DNA of 64,000 nucleotides from Pseudomonas mandelii (lineage in GTDB: Bacteria; Pseudomonadota; Gammaproteobacteria; Pseudomonadales; Pseudomonadaceae). The notes beneath the pieces are model-generated. The model was given only the letters and a program-made list of their open reading frames with translations, did no database searches and was not told the origin of the DNA. The DNA lies in NCBI RefSeq assembly GCF_024138395.1, contig NZ_JAMYDU010000020.1, positions 1 to 64,000 on the forward strand, read 5' to 3'. Positions 25,143 through 33,456 of this stretch are shown one piece after another. Positions within the stretch are counted from its first letter, which is position 1. Each line of letters starts with the position of its first letter. The translations under genes were made by a program, and so were the position numbers.

Positions 25143-26045
25143 TCAGTGACCTTGTTCGGTGACGGCCCTGGCCGCCGCGATCAGGCATTTGGTCAGTTCC
25201 GGCGAGGAGAATTTGGTCAGCACCGCGTTGGCCCCGGCCAGTCGAGCCTTCTCGCTGTTCATCGCGCTGTCCAGCGAGGTGTGCAACAACACATAGAGGT
25301 GCGAGAAGTCCGGCGTTTCGCGCAAGGTGCGGGTGAGGGCATAGCCGTCCATTTCCGACATTTCGATATCGGAGACGATCAGGTTGATCTGCTGGGCGGT
25401 GCCTTGCAGGTCCAGCAGGCAGTCGATGGCTTCCTTGGCGCTGCGAGCGGTGTGGCATTGCAGGCCGAGGTTGCGCAGGGTGTGCACCGATTGTTGCAGG
25501 GCGACCTGGCTGTCATCGACCACCAGAATCCGCGCGTTGCCGAGTACTTCGGCGTCTTCCATGCTTAATTCAGTCGGGGCCGTTTCGATCTGTGCCGGAG
25601 CGATGCCGTGGATGACCTTTTCGATGTCCAGCACTTGCACCAGGGTGCCATCGACCGAGGTCACGCCGGTGATGTACGAGCGCACACCGCCAGAGCCGAA
25701 GGGCGGTGGACGAATGTCGGTGGTCAGGCAGTGGACGATTTTGCTCACCGCCTGAACGTGGAGGCCCTGCTTGGAGCGGCTGACGTCGGTGACGATCAGG
25801 CAGCCACCGTTCGGGTCTTCCAGCGGTCGCTCGCCGATGGCGCGGCTAAGGTCGATCACCGACAACGATGCGCCGCGCAGGGTGGCGATGCCTTTGACGT
25901 GGGGATGCGACTCCGGCAGCTTGGTCAGCGGCGGGCAGGGGATGATTTCGCTGACTTTCAGCAGGTTGATCGCCATCAGCTTGCCGCTGCGCAAGGTAAA
26001 CAGCAGAAGCGAAAGTGAATCTGCGCGGGCTTTGTTGGAAGACAT
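25143..26045 (-). CDS. cheV: CheV-type chemotaxis protein (CheW plus receiver)
   Basis: 300 residues from ATG 26045, with AGAAGG just upstream. Residues about 10-150 form a CheW-like domain (LFTLRSGKLMAINLLKVSEII, GIATLRGASLSVIDLS, SYITGVTSVDGTLVQVLDIEKV); residues about 170-300 form a response-regulator receiver (ARILVVDDSQVALQQ, NLIVSDIEMSEMDGYAL with the phosphorylatable Asp, then TSLDS and a Lys near FSS). CheV couples chemoreceptors to CheA and tunes adaptation. It is not within a che operon here, as is common for cheV paralogues in Pseudomonas. Confidence 0.9.
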   Translation of the reverse strand: MSSNKARADSLSLLLFTLRSGKLMAINLLKVSEIIPCPPLTKLPESHPHVKGIATLRGASLSVIDLSRAIGERPLEDPNGGCLIVTDVSRSKQGLHVQAVSKIVHCLTTDIRPPPFGSGGVRSYITGVTSVDGTLVQVLDIEKVIHGIAPAQIETAPTELSMEDAEVLGNARILVVDDSQVALQQSVHTLRNLGLQCHTARSAKEAIDCLLDLQGTAQQINLIVSDIEMSEMDGYALTRTLRETPDFSHLYVLLHTSLDSAMNSEKARLAGANAVLTKFSSPELTKCLIAAARAVTEQGH

Positions 26046-26172
26046 AAAAACCTTCTGTGGAAAAAGGTGATGGGCGATTGTGAAGATCGCCAACAGCTAT
26101 CGATGCCGGGTTATCGACTTGTTGGGGGCAGGCTTTAGAAGTAATCCCCAGCATAACGACCAACGCGATCTT

Positions 26173-26307
26173 TGTAGCAGCTGCCGAAGGCTGCGTTCGG
26201 CTGCGAAGCAGTCGTAAAACCTGCGCATGAAACATTTCCAGGTACAAGGGCGGTGACCGGTTTGGCGAGGACTTCGTCCTCGAACGCAGCCTTCGGCAGC
26301 TGCTACA
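26173..26307. repeat. Intergenic inverted repeat, same family as 8494-8626
   Basis: Perfect 26-bp arms at 26173-26198 and 26282-26307 (TGTAGCAGCTGCCGAAGGCT...). The left side continues with GCGAAGCAGTCGTAAAA as in the 8.5-kb copy, but the right arm lacks that part. A small hairpin GAGGAC-TTC-GTCCTC sits inside. Confidence 0.8.
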
Positions 26308-26318
26308 GGAGATCAGGC

Positions 26319-27872
26319 TTACTTCATACCCAATCGCTTGGCCATCCGTCCAAGGTTCGCCCGATCCAGACCCAGCTCCCGTGCCGCGCTGGCCCAGTTA
26401 TTGTGGTGACGTTCCAGGCAAGCGCTGATCAATTGGCGCTGATAATGCTCGGTGGCCTCACGCAAATCCCCTGCAATTAATGCAGCCGCCGGTGCAGCAT
26501 CCACCGGTTTTGGCGCAGGTTCAATGCTGCCATTGGGCAAGTCCAGATCCGCCGCGCTCAAACTGAGAATCTTCGGCCGTTGTTTGCAGTTACCCAACGC
26601 CTTCAACGCACTGCGACCAATCAAATGCTCCAGCTCCCGCACGTTCCCCGGCCAGTCATACGCCAATAATGCCGCTTGCGCATCGCTGGTCAGGCGCAGA
26701 CTGTTGAGGCCCATGCGTGAGCGGTTTTGCTCCAGGAAGTAGCCGCTGAGCAACAGCACATCCCGAGCGCGATCGCGCAATGCCGGCACCAGCAGCGGGT
26801 AAACGCTCAGGCGATGATAAAAGTCGGCGCGGTAGCGACCGCTGCGCACTTCTTCGGCCAGGTCGCGGTTGGTTGCTGCGATCAATCGCACGTCGACCTG
26901 ATGCTCCTTGTCCGAGCCCAGGCGCTGCAATTGCCCGCTCTGCAGCACCCTCAATAATTTGGCTTGCACCGTCAGTGACAGTTCGCCGACTTCATCGAGA
27001 AACAATGTGCCGCCATTGGCCAGTTCGAACTTGCCGCGTCGATCATTCGTCGCCCCGGTGAAAGCACCGCGCACATGGCCGAACAATTCGCTCTCCACCA
27101 ATGTGTCCGGCAGGGCGGCGCAATTGAGGCTGATGATTGGTTTGTCGGCCCGTGGGGACGCCGCGTGGATGGCCTGGGCCACCAGCTCTTTGCCGACTCC
27201 GGTTTCGCCGGTGATCAGCACCGTCAGGTCGCTGCCGCCCACCAGGCTGATCTCTTCCACCAGCCGTTTGTGAGCCTTGCTCTGGCCGATCATTTCGCGG
27301 TTCTGTTGACCACTGGCCTGACGGTAAACCTCGGCGCGCTGATGTTCGTCTTCGGCGCGATTGGCCAACCGTTCGATGCGCTCGGCGGCGTTGACCGTGG
27401 CGGCGGCGAGGCTGGCGAAGGCTTGCAGGGCGTCCAGTTCGATCGGTTCGAAACGTTCAGGGTCAAGCGCGTCCAGGGTCAGCAAACCCCACGGACGCTC
27501 GTCAATAAACAACGGGCAGCCCATGCAGTCGTGAACTTCCAGGTGATCGTGAAGACCATCGACCAGGCCGTCATAAGGATCGGGCAAATCGCTGTCGGCG
27601 GCAAAGCGAGTCGGGCCGTGACTGCTGAGCAGCGCTTCGAAGCGCGGGTGTTCGCTGACCTTGAAACGTCGGCCGAGGGTGTCGGTGCTCAATCCATCCA
27701 CCGCCAGCGGCACCAGCCATTCGCCATCGAGTCGCAGCAGGGCCGCGGCGTCGCAGGGGAGCAGGGCGCGCATGGCTTCGAGCAGGCGTCGGTAGCGCTC
27801 GCCTTCGGGCAATTCGCGGGACAGGTCGGAGACCAGGGGCAGCAGGGTCGTGAGCAGTAATTTTGCAGTCAT
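26319..27872 (-). CDS. norR: Nitric-oxide-responsive sigma-54 activator NorR
   Basis: 517 residues. An N-terminal GAF domain contains SDLPDPYDGL, the segment that carries the iron-binding aspartate (Asp99 region) of E. coli NorR; the central AAA+ domain has GETGVGKE (222-229) and the sigma-54 contact loop GAFTGA (269-274); a Fis-type helix-turn-helix ends the protein (NNWASAARELGLDRANLGRMAKRLG). NO bound at a mononuclear iron releases the ATPase. It is divergent from hmp, and the intergenic region holds three matching sites, one overlapping this start codon, so autoregulation is likely. Confidence 0.95.
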   Translation of the reverse strand: MTAKLLLTTLLPLVSDLSRELPEGERYRRLLEAMRALLPCDAAALLRLDGEWLVPLAVDGLSTDTLGRRFKVSEHPRFEALLSSHGPTRFAADSDLPDPYDGLVDGLHDHLEVHDCMGCPLFIDERPWGLLTLDALDPERFEPIELDALQAFASLAAATVNAAERIERLANRAEDEHQRAEVYRQASGQQNREMIGQSKAHKRLVEEISLVGGSDLTVLITGETGVGKELVAQAIHAASPRADKPIISLNCAALPDTLVESELFGHVRGAFTGATNDRRGKFELANGGTLFLDEVGELSLTVQAKLLRVLQSGQLQRLGSDKEHQVDVRLIAATNRDLAEEVRSGRYRADFYHRLSVYPLLVPALRDRARDVLLLSGYFLEQNRSRMGLNSLRLTSDAQAALLAYDWPGNVRELEHLIGRSALKALGNCKQRPKILSLSAADLDLPNGSIEPAPKPVDAAPAAALIAGDLREATEHYQRQLISACLERHHNNWASAARELGLDRANLGRMAKRLGMK

Positions 27873-27878
27873 AATGAC
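27868..27878. promoter_or_regulatory. NorR-type site 1 (GTCATAATGAC)
   Basis: GT-N7-AC palindrome (GTC-N5-GAC) overlapping the norR start codon. Confidence 0.6.
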
Positions 27879-27886
27879 TCCGTGTA

Positions 27887-27897
27887 GTCGGTATGAC
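27887..27897. promoter_or_regulatory. NorR-type site 2 (GTCGGTATGAC)
   Basis: GTC-N5-GAC, centred 19 bp from site 1. Confidence 0.6.
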
Positions 27898-27912
27898 TAT
27901 AAAGCCTTGGGT

Positions 27913-27923
27913 GTCTATATGAC
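27913..27923. promoter_or_regulatory. NorR-type site 3 (GTCTATATGAC)
   Basis: GTC-N5-GAC, centred 26 bp from site 2 and about 50 bp upstream of the sigma-54-like promoter. Confidence 0.6.
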
Positions 27924-27963
27924 TACTATGTTATTAACTTACTGATTTATAAGGTTTTAATTG

Positions 27964-27980
27964 TTGGCATGGAAACTGAT
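27964..27980 (+). promoter_or_regulatory. Sigma-54-like promoter of hmp
   Basis: TTGGCATGGAAACTGAT fits YTGGCACGrNNNTTGCW except for three positions; the -12 element reads GA rather than GC. Predicted start near 27991. Confidence 0.6.
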
Positions 27981-28019
27981 ACGTAAAGGTTATTCATATA
28001 AAGCCCAGGAGTTGCTCTT

Positions 28020-29201
28020 ATGCTTAGCGTTCAAGACCGTGCCATCGTCAAGTCCACCGTGCCGTTGCTGGAAAGCGGCGGCGAAGCGTTGATCGCTCAC
28101 TTCTACCGCATGATGCTCTCCGAATATCCGGAAGTCCGCCCGCTGTTCAACCAGGCCCACCAAGCCAGCGGCGATCAGCCTCGCGCCCTGGCCAACGGTG
28201 TATTGATGTATGCGCGGCACATCGACCAGCTCGATCAGTTGGGCGACCTGGTGGTCAAGATCATCAACAAGCACGTGGCCCTGCAAATCCTTCCGGAACA
28301 TTACCCGATCGTGGGTAGCTGCCTGTTGCGAGCAATTTCCGAAGTGCTGGGCGAAGAGATTGCCACGCCTGAAGTGATGAGTGCCTGGGGCGCTGCCTAC
28401 GGTCAATTGGCCGAGATCCTGATTGGCGCCGAAGCCAGCATCTACGACCAGAAAGCGCAGGCACCGGGCGGCTGGCGGGGTGCGCGGGAGTTCATCGTGG
28501 CGGCCAAGGTGGAAGAAAGCGCGGAAATCACCTCGTTCTACTTCGAGCCGGCAGACAAGGGCCCGATTCTCGCGGCAGAGCCTGGCCAGTACATCGGCAT
28601 GAAACTGATCCTCGATGGCGAAGAAATTCGACGTAACTATTCGCTGTCGGCGCTGGCCAACAAGGGCCAGTACCGCATCAGCGTCAAGCGTGAAACCGGC
28701 GGCCGCGCTTCCAACCATTTGCACGATCAACTGCACATCGGCGCGAGCATCCTGCTATTCCCACCAGCGGGCGACTTCACCCTGACCACCAGCAACAAAC
28801 CGCTGGTGCTGATCAGTGGCGGCGTCGGCATCACTCCGACGCTGGCGATGCTCGAAGCGGCGCTGGCAACCGAGCGGCCGGTGCACTTTATTCACTGCGC
28901 GCGCAACGGTAGCGTGCATGCGTTCCGTGACTGGATCGATGGGCTGGCCGAGCGTCATCCGCAGCTCAAGCGTTTTTATTGCTACGCCGAAGATGATGGC
29001 ATCAGTCCGGCGGCGGACAAGGTTGGCCTGTTGAGCCAGGCGCAACTCGGCGAGTGGTTGCCGGAACAGCGTGATGTGGATGCGTACTTCCTGGGGCCTA
29101 AAGGCTTCATGGCAACGATCAAGCGGCACCTCAAGGCTTTGGGTGTGCCAGAGGAGCAGAGCCGTTACGAGTTCTTCGGGCCGGCTGCCGCGCTGGAATA
29201 A
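28020..29201 (+). CDS. hmp: Flavohaemoprotein, nitric oxide dioxygenase
   Basis: 393 residues. The N-terminal globin domain (1-138) has the proximal haem histidine in NKHVALQI (near 85) and distal Tyr/Gln positions in HFYRMML and HQASGDQ. The reductase part has the FAD motif RRNYSLSAL and NAD(P)H motif ISGGVGITPTLAMLEA. It oxidises NO to nitrate with O2 and NADH, protecting against nitrosative stress. AGGAG precedes the ATG; a strong terminator follows. Divergent norR and the sites between them indicate NO-induced, sigma-54-dependent expression. Confidence 0.96.
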   Translation: MLSVQDRAIVKSTVPLLESGGEALIAHFYRMMLSEYPEVRPLFNQAHQASGDQPRALANGVLMYARHIDQLDQLGDLVVKIINKHVALQILPEHYPIVGSCLLRAISEVLGEEIATPEVMSAWGAAYGQLAEILIGAEASIYDQKAQAPGGWRGAREFIVAAKVEESAEITSFYFEPADKGPILAAEPGQYIGMKLILDGEEIRRNYSLSALANKGQYRISVKRETGGRASNHLHDQLHIGASILLFPPAGDFTLTTSNKPLVLISGGVGITPTLAMLEAALATERPVHFIHCARNGSVHAFRDWIDGLAERHPQLKRFYCYAEDDGISPAADKVGLLSQAQLGEWLPEQRDVDAYFLGPKGFMATIKRHLKALGVPEEQSRYEFFGPAAALE

Positions 29202-29221
29202 CTGTCTGGGCGGTTCCTGAG

Positions 29222-29271
29222 GGCCGGGTCGGTGTTTCGCTTGTTCGCGGAGCACCGACCCGGCCTTTTTC
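29222..29271 (+). terminator. Terminator of hmp
   Basis: GGCCGGGTCGGTG ... CACCGACCCGGCC, 13-bp stem followed by TTTTT. Confidence 0.9.
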
Positions 29272-29437
29272 ACATTTGGCTAGCGCCCGACCAGAGGCCA
29301 GGCATTAACCTGTCTGCCCGATTGACGGAAAATACATAAAAGTCCAGTATGGAATTCCAAGTACAAAAATGTGTTTGCCCCCGTTTCAGTTCTTCTTCTG
29401 TCTTGCCAAACCAACAACAACCCGCGAGAGAACGAAT

Positions 29438-30214
29438 ATGAAGAAATTCCCCCTCATCACCGGTCTGGCCCTGAGCCTGTTGGCGTGCAGTAGCGTGTTC
29501 GCCGCCGAGAAAAACCTGCGCATCGGCATCGAAGCGGCTTATCCGCCGTTCGCGTCCAAAACCCAGGAAGGCAAGATAGTCGGTTTCGACTACGAGATCG
29601 GCAATGCCCTGTGCGCGCAGATGAAGGTCAAATGTGAGTGGGTCGAAGGCGAGTTCGACGGTCTGATTCCTTCCCTGAAAGTGAAGAAAATCGACATGGC
29701 GCTGTCGTCCATGACCATTAACGAAGACCGTAAGAAATCGGTGGATTTCACTCACAAGTATTACTTCACCTCATCGCGTCTGGTGATGAAGGATGGCGCC
29801 ATAGTGGATGACCAGTACGCCAGCCTCAAGGGCAAGAATGTCGGCGTGCAGCGCGCAACCACCACCGACCGTTTTGCAGCCGAGGTTTTCGAACCGATGG
29901 GCGTCAACGTCAAACGCTACGCCAACAACGAAGAAATCTATATGGATCTGGCAGCCGGTCGTCTCGATGCGATTTTTGCCGACACCATTCCCTTGAATGA
30001 CTTCCTGTCGATGCCGCGTGGCAAAGGCTACGCGTTTGTCGGGCCGGAGCTCAAGGATCCGAAATACGTGGGCGAGGGCGCCGGGATTGCCGTGCGCAAG
30101 GGCAATACGCAGTTGGTGGCCGATCTGAACAAGGCGATCGATGAGATTCGCGCCAATGGCGAGTATCAGAAGATTTCGCAGAAGTATTTCAAGTCGGATA
30201 TCTACGGCGACTGA
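29438..30214 (+). CDS. Periplasmic basic-amino-acid-binding protein (ABC transporter)
   Basis: 258 residues from ATG 29438. Signal peptide MKKFPLITGLALSLLACSSVFA, then a bacterial extracellular solute-binding family 3 domain: LRIGIEAAYPPFASK, GFDYEIGNALCAQMKVKCEW, DMALSSMTINEDRKKSVDFT. The closest familiar members are the lysine/arginine/ornithine and histidine binding proteins (ArgT/HisJ). No permease or ATPase follows, so it must use one encoded elsewhere. It converges on dauR; an analogous binding protein adjoins dauBAR in P. aeruginosa, which suggests an arginine-type ligand. Confidence 0.88.
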   Translation: MKKFPLITGLALSLLACSSVFAAEKNLRIGIEAAYPPFASKTQEGKIVGFDYEIGNALCAQMKVKCEWVEGEFDGLIPSLKVKKIDMALSSMTINEDRKKSVDFTHKYYFTSSRLVMKDGAIVDDQYASLKGKNVGVQRATTTDRFAAEVFEPMGVNVKRYANNEEIYMDLAAGRLDAIFADTIPLNDFLSMPRGKGYAFVGPELKDPKYVGEGAGIAVRKGNTQLVADLNKAIDEIRANGEYQKISQKYFKSDIYGD

Positions 30215-30221
30215 CAAATCG

Positions 30222-30314
30222 CTATCGCGGGCAAGCCTCGCTCCTACAGGTTTCGCGTCGTTCACCCGATTTGTGACAACGTTGGACTGTAGGAGCGAGG
30301 CTTGCCCGCGAAGG
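30222..30314. repeat. REP pair
   Basis: CTATCGCGGGCAAGCCTCGC and inverted GCGAGGCTTGCCCGCGAAGG in the convergent gap between the binding-protein gene and dauR. Confidence 0.85.
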
Positions 30315-30344
30315 GGTCCTTTCAATTGACGCAGATCTCAAAGC

Positions 30345-30986
30345 TCAACCCTTCAATTCCTTCAAATGCTTGTACACCGTCGCCCGCCCCATGTTCAGCA
30401 CATTGGCCACATAGTTGGAGGCGCTTTTGCCTTTGAAGGCGCCTTCGGCGTGCAGCGCCAGCACCAGCTCGCGTTTGTGATCGCGGGTCAGCACATTCAG
30501 GCTCAACTGACGCTCGCGCAGCCAGGCGTGCAGAAAGGTGTTGATCCGTTCCTGCCAGTCATCGCGAAACAGTGAGTCCGGTTGCGGGATCAGCTTGGTC
30601 GGCGACAGGAACAGATCCAGCGCCGCTTTCGCGTTTTCGAACAGCGAGATATTCAGGTTGATGCACAGCACCGCCAGCGGACGCCCTTCGCTGTCGCGCA
30701 GCACGCTGCTGAGGCTGCGAATCTTCTGGCCGTCCCAGTTGAGCTTTTCGTACGGCCCGATGTTTCGTTCGCTGACCTCTTCACTGAGCATGTCTTCCAG
30801 CGAGGAGTCGTCGCCGATTTCCCGTTTGGACAGGTTGTTGGCGATGTAATCGACCTTTTGCGTGCGCAGGTCGTGCAGCACCACCTCGGCGTGGGGGAAG
30901 AACAACGTGGCGATCGCATCGGCAATCGCGCGAAAGTTGTCCATGGATGTCGCGTCCAGGGCCGAGTCTTTTTCAGGTGCGTTCAT
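30345..30986 (-). CDS. dauR: YheO/DauR-type transcriptional regulator
   Basis: 213 residues. N-terminal YheO-like PAS domain (FFPHAEVVLHDLRTQKVDYIANNLSKREIG, FSYGP-like NIGPYEKLNWDGQKIRSLSSVLRD) and C-terminal helix-turn-helix (GKSASNYVANVLNMGRATVYKHLKEL). DauR is the repressor of the P. aeruginosa dauBAR operon for D-arginine use, and the gene order dauB-dauA-dauR is preserved here, so the assignment rests on both family and context. It is about 100 bp downstream of dauA on the same strand. Confidence 0.88.
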   Translation of the reverse strand: MNAPEKDSALDATSMDNFRAIADAIATLFFPHAEVVLHDLRTQKVDYIANNLSKREIGDDSSLEDMLSEEVSERNIGPYEKLNWDGQKIRSLSSVLRDSEGRPLAVLCINLNISLFENAKAALDLFLSPTKLIPQPDSLFRDDWQERINTFLHAWLRERQLSLNVLTRDHKRELVLALHAEGAFKGKSASNYVANVLNMGRATVYKHLKELKG

Positions 30987-31085
30987 TCAGTGGAACTCCA
31001 GGCAGCGTCAGCGCCCCGTTTAAAAAGGGACGCTGGAAGTTTGCCGCAATCGTGTGGACACGTCACCTGAGGGGCAGGATCAGAA

Positions 31086-32213
31086 TCAGCTCAGGCGGGC
31101 GGGGGAGAGCATTCCGGCGTCCAGGCCGAAACGGGTGAGCTGCTCGGGCAAGGCTTCACCGCGGACCAATGCAGCGCTGGCCTGGCCCATGGCCGGCGAC
31201 GTCTGGATGCCATAACCGCCTTGCGCCGCGACCCAGAACAGCCCCGGCACCTGCTGATCGAAGCCGGACAGCAAATCACCGTCGCGCACGAAACTGCGCA
31301 GGCCAGCCCAGGTGCGGGTGGGGCGGCGGATGGTCAGGGTGGTGGCTTCTTCGATCTGGTAAATGCCCATGGCGATGTCCAGCTCTTCGGGCTGCACGTC
31401 GTGCGGTTCTACCGGGTCGGCATTGGCGGGTGAGCCGAGGAACATGCCGGCGTCGGGCTTCATATAGAAGGATTCATCGAGGCTGACCAGCATTGGCCAG
31501 TCATGGATATCCAGGCCCTCGGGGCCGGCAAAGATAAAGGCTGCCCGGCGCTTGGGTTGCACGCCCAGAGGTTGGGCACCGGCCAGCTCGCCAATCTTGT
31601 CGGCCCAGGCACCGGCGGCATTGATGATGATCGGGGCGCTGAAAGTCTGAGTCGCGGTTTGAACCTGCCACAGTCCTTCGGCATCCCGGGTCAGGCTGAG
31701 CACTTCGCTGTCCGTATGAACTTCACTTTTATTGCGCCGGATACCGCGCAGATAGCCCTGATGCAGGGCGTCGGTATCGATGTCGCTGGCGGTCGGGTCG
31801 TAGATCGCGCCATGGACTTTTTCCCGACGCAAGATCGGCAGACGCGCACAGGCTTCGTCAGCGCTGAGCCATTGCATTTGCGGCACCGTGGCTTTGGCGC
31901 TCAGGTATTGATTACTCAGCTCGGCCGGATCGCCAGTGAAGTCGACGGTCATCTCGCCGCGCGGGGTCAGCAATGGGTGTTCGCAGAAACCGGCTGGCGG
32001 TGTGTCGAAGAAATCCCGGCTGGCCTGGGTCAGAGCACGAACCTGCGGTGTGCCGTAAGCGGCGGTGAACAGCGCCGCCGAGCGTCCGGTGGAGTGATAG
32101 GCCGGATGGGATTCGCGTTCGAGCACAACCACCCGCCCGTGCTGAGACAGCCAGAAACCGGTGGAAGCGCCGGCAATTCCGCCGCCGATGATGATGAAAT
32201 CTGCCTGGCTCAT
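31086..32213 (-). CDS. dauA: FAD-dependent D-arginine dehydrogenase
   Basis: 375 residues from ATG 32213 (CAGGAG upstream), the same length as P. aeruginosa DauA. FIIIGGGIAGASTGFWLSQHGRVVVLERE is the FAD fold; HSTGRSAALFTAAYGTPQVRAL, YDPTASDIDTDALHQGYLRGIRRN, LGSPANADPVE and WVAAQGGYGIQTS track the DauA sequence closely. It oxidatively deaminates D-arginine and other D-amino acids to 2-oxo acids. A long inverted repeat separates it from dauB. Confidence 0.94.
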   Translation of the reverse strand: MSQADFIIIGGGIAGASTGFWLSQHGRVVVLERESHPAYHSTGRSAALFTAAYGTPQVRALTQASRDFFDTPPAGFCEHPLLTPRGEMTVDFTGDPAELSNQYLSAKATVPQMQWLSADEACARLPILRREKVHGAIYDPTASDIDTDALHQGYLRGIRRNKSEVHTDSEVLSLTRDAEGLWQVQTATQTFSAPIIINAAGAWADKIGELAGAQPLGVQPKRRAAFIFAGPEGLDIHDWPMLVSLDESFYMKPDAGMFLGSPANADPVEPHDVQPEELDIAMGIYQIEEATTLTIRRPTRTWAGLRSFVRDGDLLSGFDQQVPGLFWVAAQGGYGIQTSPAMGQASAALVRGEALPEQLTRFGLDAGMLSPARLS

Positions 32214-32259
32214 GAACGTCTCCTGTGGGGGCGCAAATGCCGAAATTGTGGAGTTCCCC

Positions 32260-32360
32260 TGTAGGAGCTGACGAGTGAAACGAGGCTGCGATCTTTTGAC
32301 TTTGCTTTTTAAAGGGAAGATCAAAAGATCGCAGCCTCGTTTCACTCGACAGCTCCTACA
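32260..32360. repeat. Long inverted repeat between dauB and dauA
   Basis: Arms 32260-32299 and 32321-32360 match over 40 bp with one mismatch (TGTAGGAGCTG...GATCTTTTGA), loop 21 bp. Sequence unlike the REP pairs elsewhere, so a third repeat family. It lies inside a presumed operon. Confidence 0.88.
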
Positions 32361-32371
32361 AGGGCGTGGTG

Positions 32372-33319
32372 TCAGCGCTGTAGTTGGTAAAGGGCATTGG
32401 CCAGCGCGATGTCCTCCAGGCCCAGGCCGATGGAACGGAAAAACACATGTCGGTCGTAGTCTGGACGCTGGATTTTTTCGCTGAGCAAATCGGGCAGATC
32501 ACCAACAATCGAACGCTTGTCCCAGCCATGCTGCTCACCGGCGATCAGCATTTCACCGGCCGAACCCGGAGTGGTTTGACGATAGTCACAGAACACCTGC
32601 ATGTCATCGAGGCTCTGCGGCGGCACCTCATGGGCGCGCGGGGCGTTGGTGCTGATGGAGGTGATTAGCGCCGGTTTGCTTAAGTTCGACGGGTCGATCA
32701 CCGGGCCGGCGGACGAGGTGCAGAGCATGATCACGTCGGCGTTTTCAATCGCGGCTTCGCAACTGTCGACGAGGCTCAGCCGTGGATCGAGGCTTTTGAG
32801 CTGTGCCAGCGCTTCGGGGTTCTTGCCATTCAGGCTCGGCGAATAGAGGTTGATGCTTTGCCAGTCTCGCAGGTCTTTCACGTAGTGCAGATGCGCCTGG
32901 GCCACCTTGCCGCTGCCGATGATCGCCAGGCGCCGGGCCTTCAGAGGCGCGAGGGCATCGACCGCCACCGCCGTCGTTGCGGCGGTGCGTGCGGTAGTCA
33001 GTTCACCGGCATCGCAGAGCAGCAGCGGCTGGCCGGTTTGCATCGACATCAGCAGCGTCCAGGCGGTCACCAGTGGACCTTGCTCGCGCACGATGTAAGG
33101 CGATGTCTTGACGCCATATACCCCATCTTCGGCCAGCACACCCAGGTAGTTGATGAAGTCTCCGGCACCTTGCGGGAATTCCACTAACTGTTGCGCCGGC
33201 TGCACGGCTTGCCCGGCGGCCAGGTCGCGGAACAACTTGCGCAAGATCTGCGGCACATCGACTTGCGCCAGCAGTTCGCGGGCCTGGGATTGGGTGATCA
33301 CGTAAGGCGTGCTGGGCAT
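32372..33319 (-). CDS. dauB: NAD(P)H-dependent anabolic L-arginine dehydrogenase
   Basis: 315 residues from ATG 33319 (MPSTPYVITQ); another ATG at 33355 overlaps a palindrome and lacks a ribosome site. Ornithine cyclodeaminase/mu-crystallin fold: KTSPYIVREQGPLVTAW, ELTTARTAATTAVAVDAL and the nucleotide-binding RLAIIGSGKVAQAHLHYV. With DauA it racemises D-arginine to L-arginine: DauA makes the 2-oxo acid, DauB reaminates it with ammonia. First gene of dauBAR. Confidence 0.9.
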   Translation of the reverse strand: MPSTPYVITQSQARELLAQVDVPQILRKLFRDLAAGQAVQPAQQLVEFPQGAGDFINYLGVLAEDGVYGVKTSPYIVREQGPLVTAWTLLMSMQTGQPLLLCDAGELTTARTAATTAVAVDALAPLKARRLAIIGSGKVAQAHLHYVKDLRDWQSINLYSPSLNGKNPEALAQLKSLDPRLSLVDSCEAAIENADVIMLCTSSAGPVIDPSNLSKPALITSISTNAPRAHEVPPQSLDDMQVFCDYRQTTPGSAGEMLIAGEQHGWDKRSIVGDLPDLLSEKIQRPDYDRHVFFRSIGLGLEDIALANALYQLQR

Positions 33320-33349
33320 CGTTGGCTCGCGCTGAAAGTAAACTAATTT

Positions 33350-33362
33350 GTCCATTATGGAC
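33350..33362. promoter_or_regulatory. Palindrome upstream of dauB, candidate DauR operator
   Basis: GTCCAT-T-ATGGAC, perfect 6-bp arms with 1-bp centre, 31 bp upstream of the chosen dauB start. Confidence 0.4.
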
Positions 33363-33456
33363 TTTTAGTTGTATCGAGCAAGCTCCTGTTGAAAAAAGCC
33401 GGACGAAAAAAAAGCGCAGTCCGTTTCCGGCTGCGCCTCTTTCTGAAAGCCCCGAG

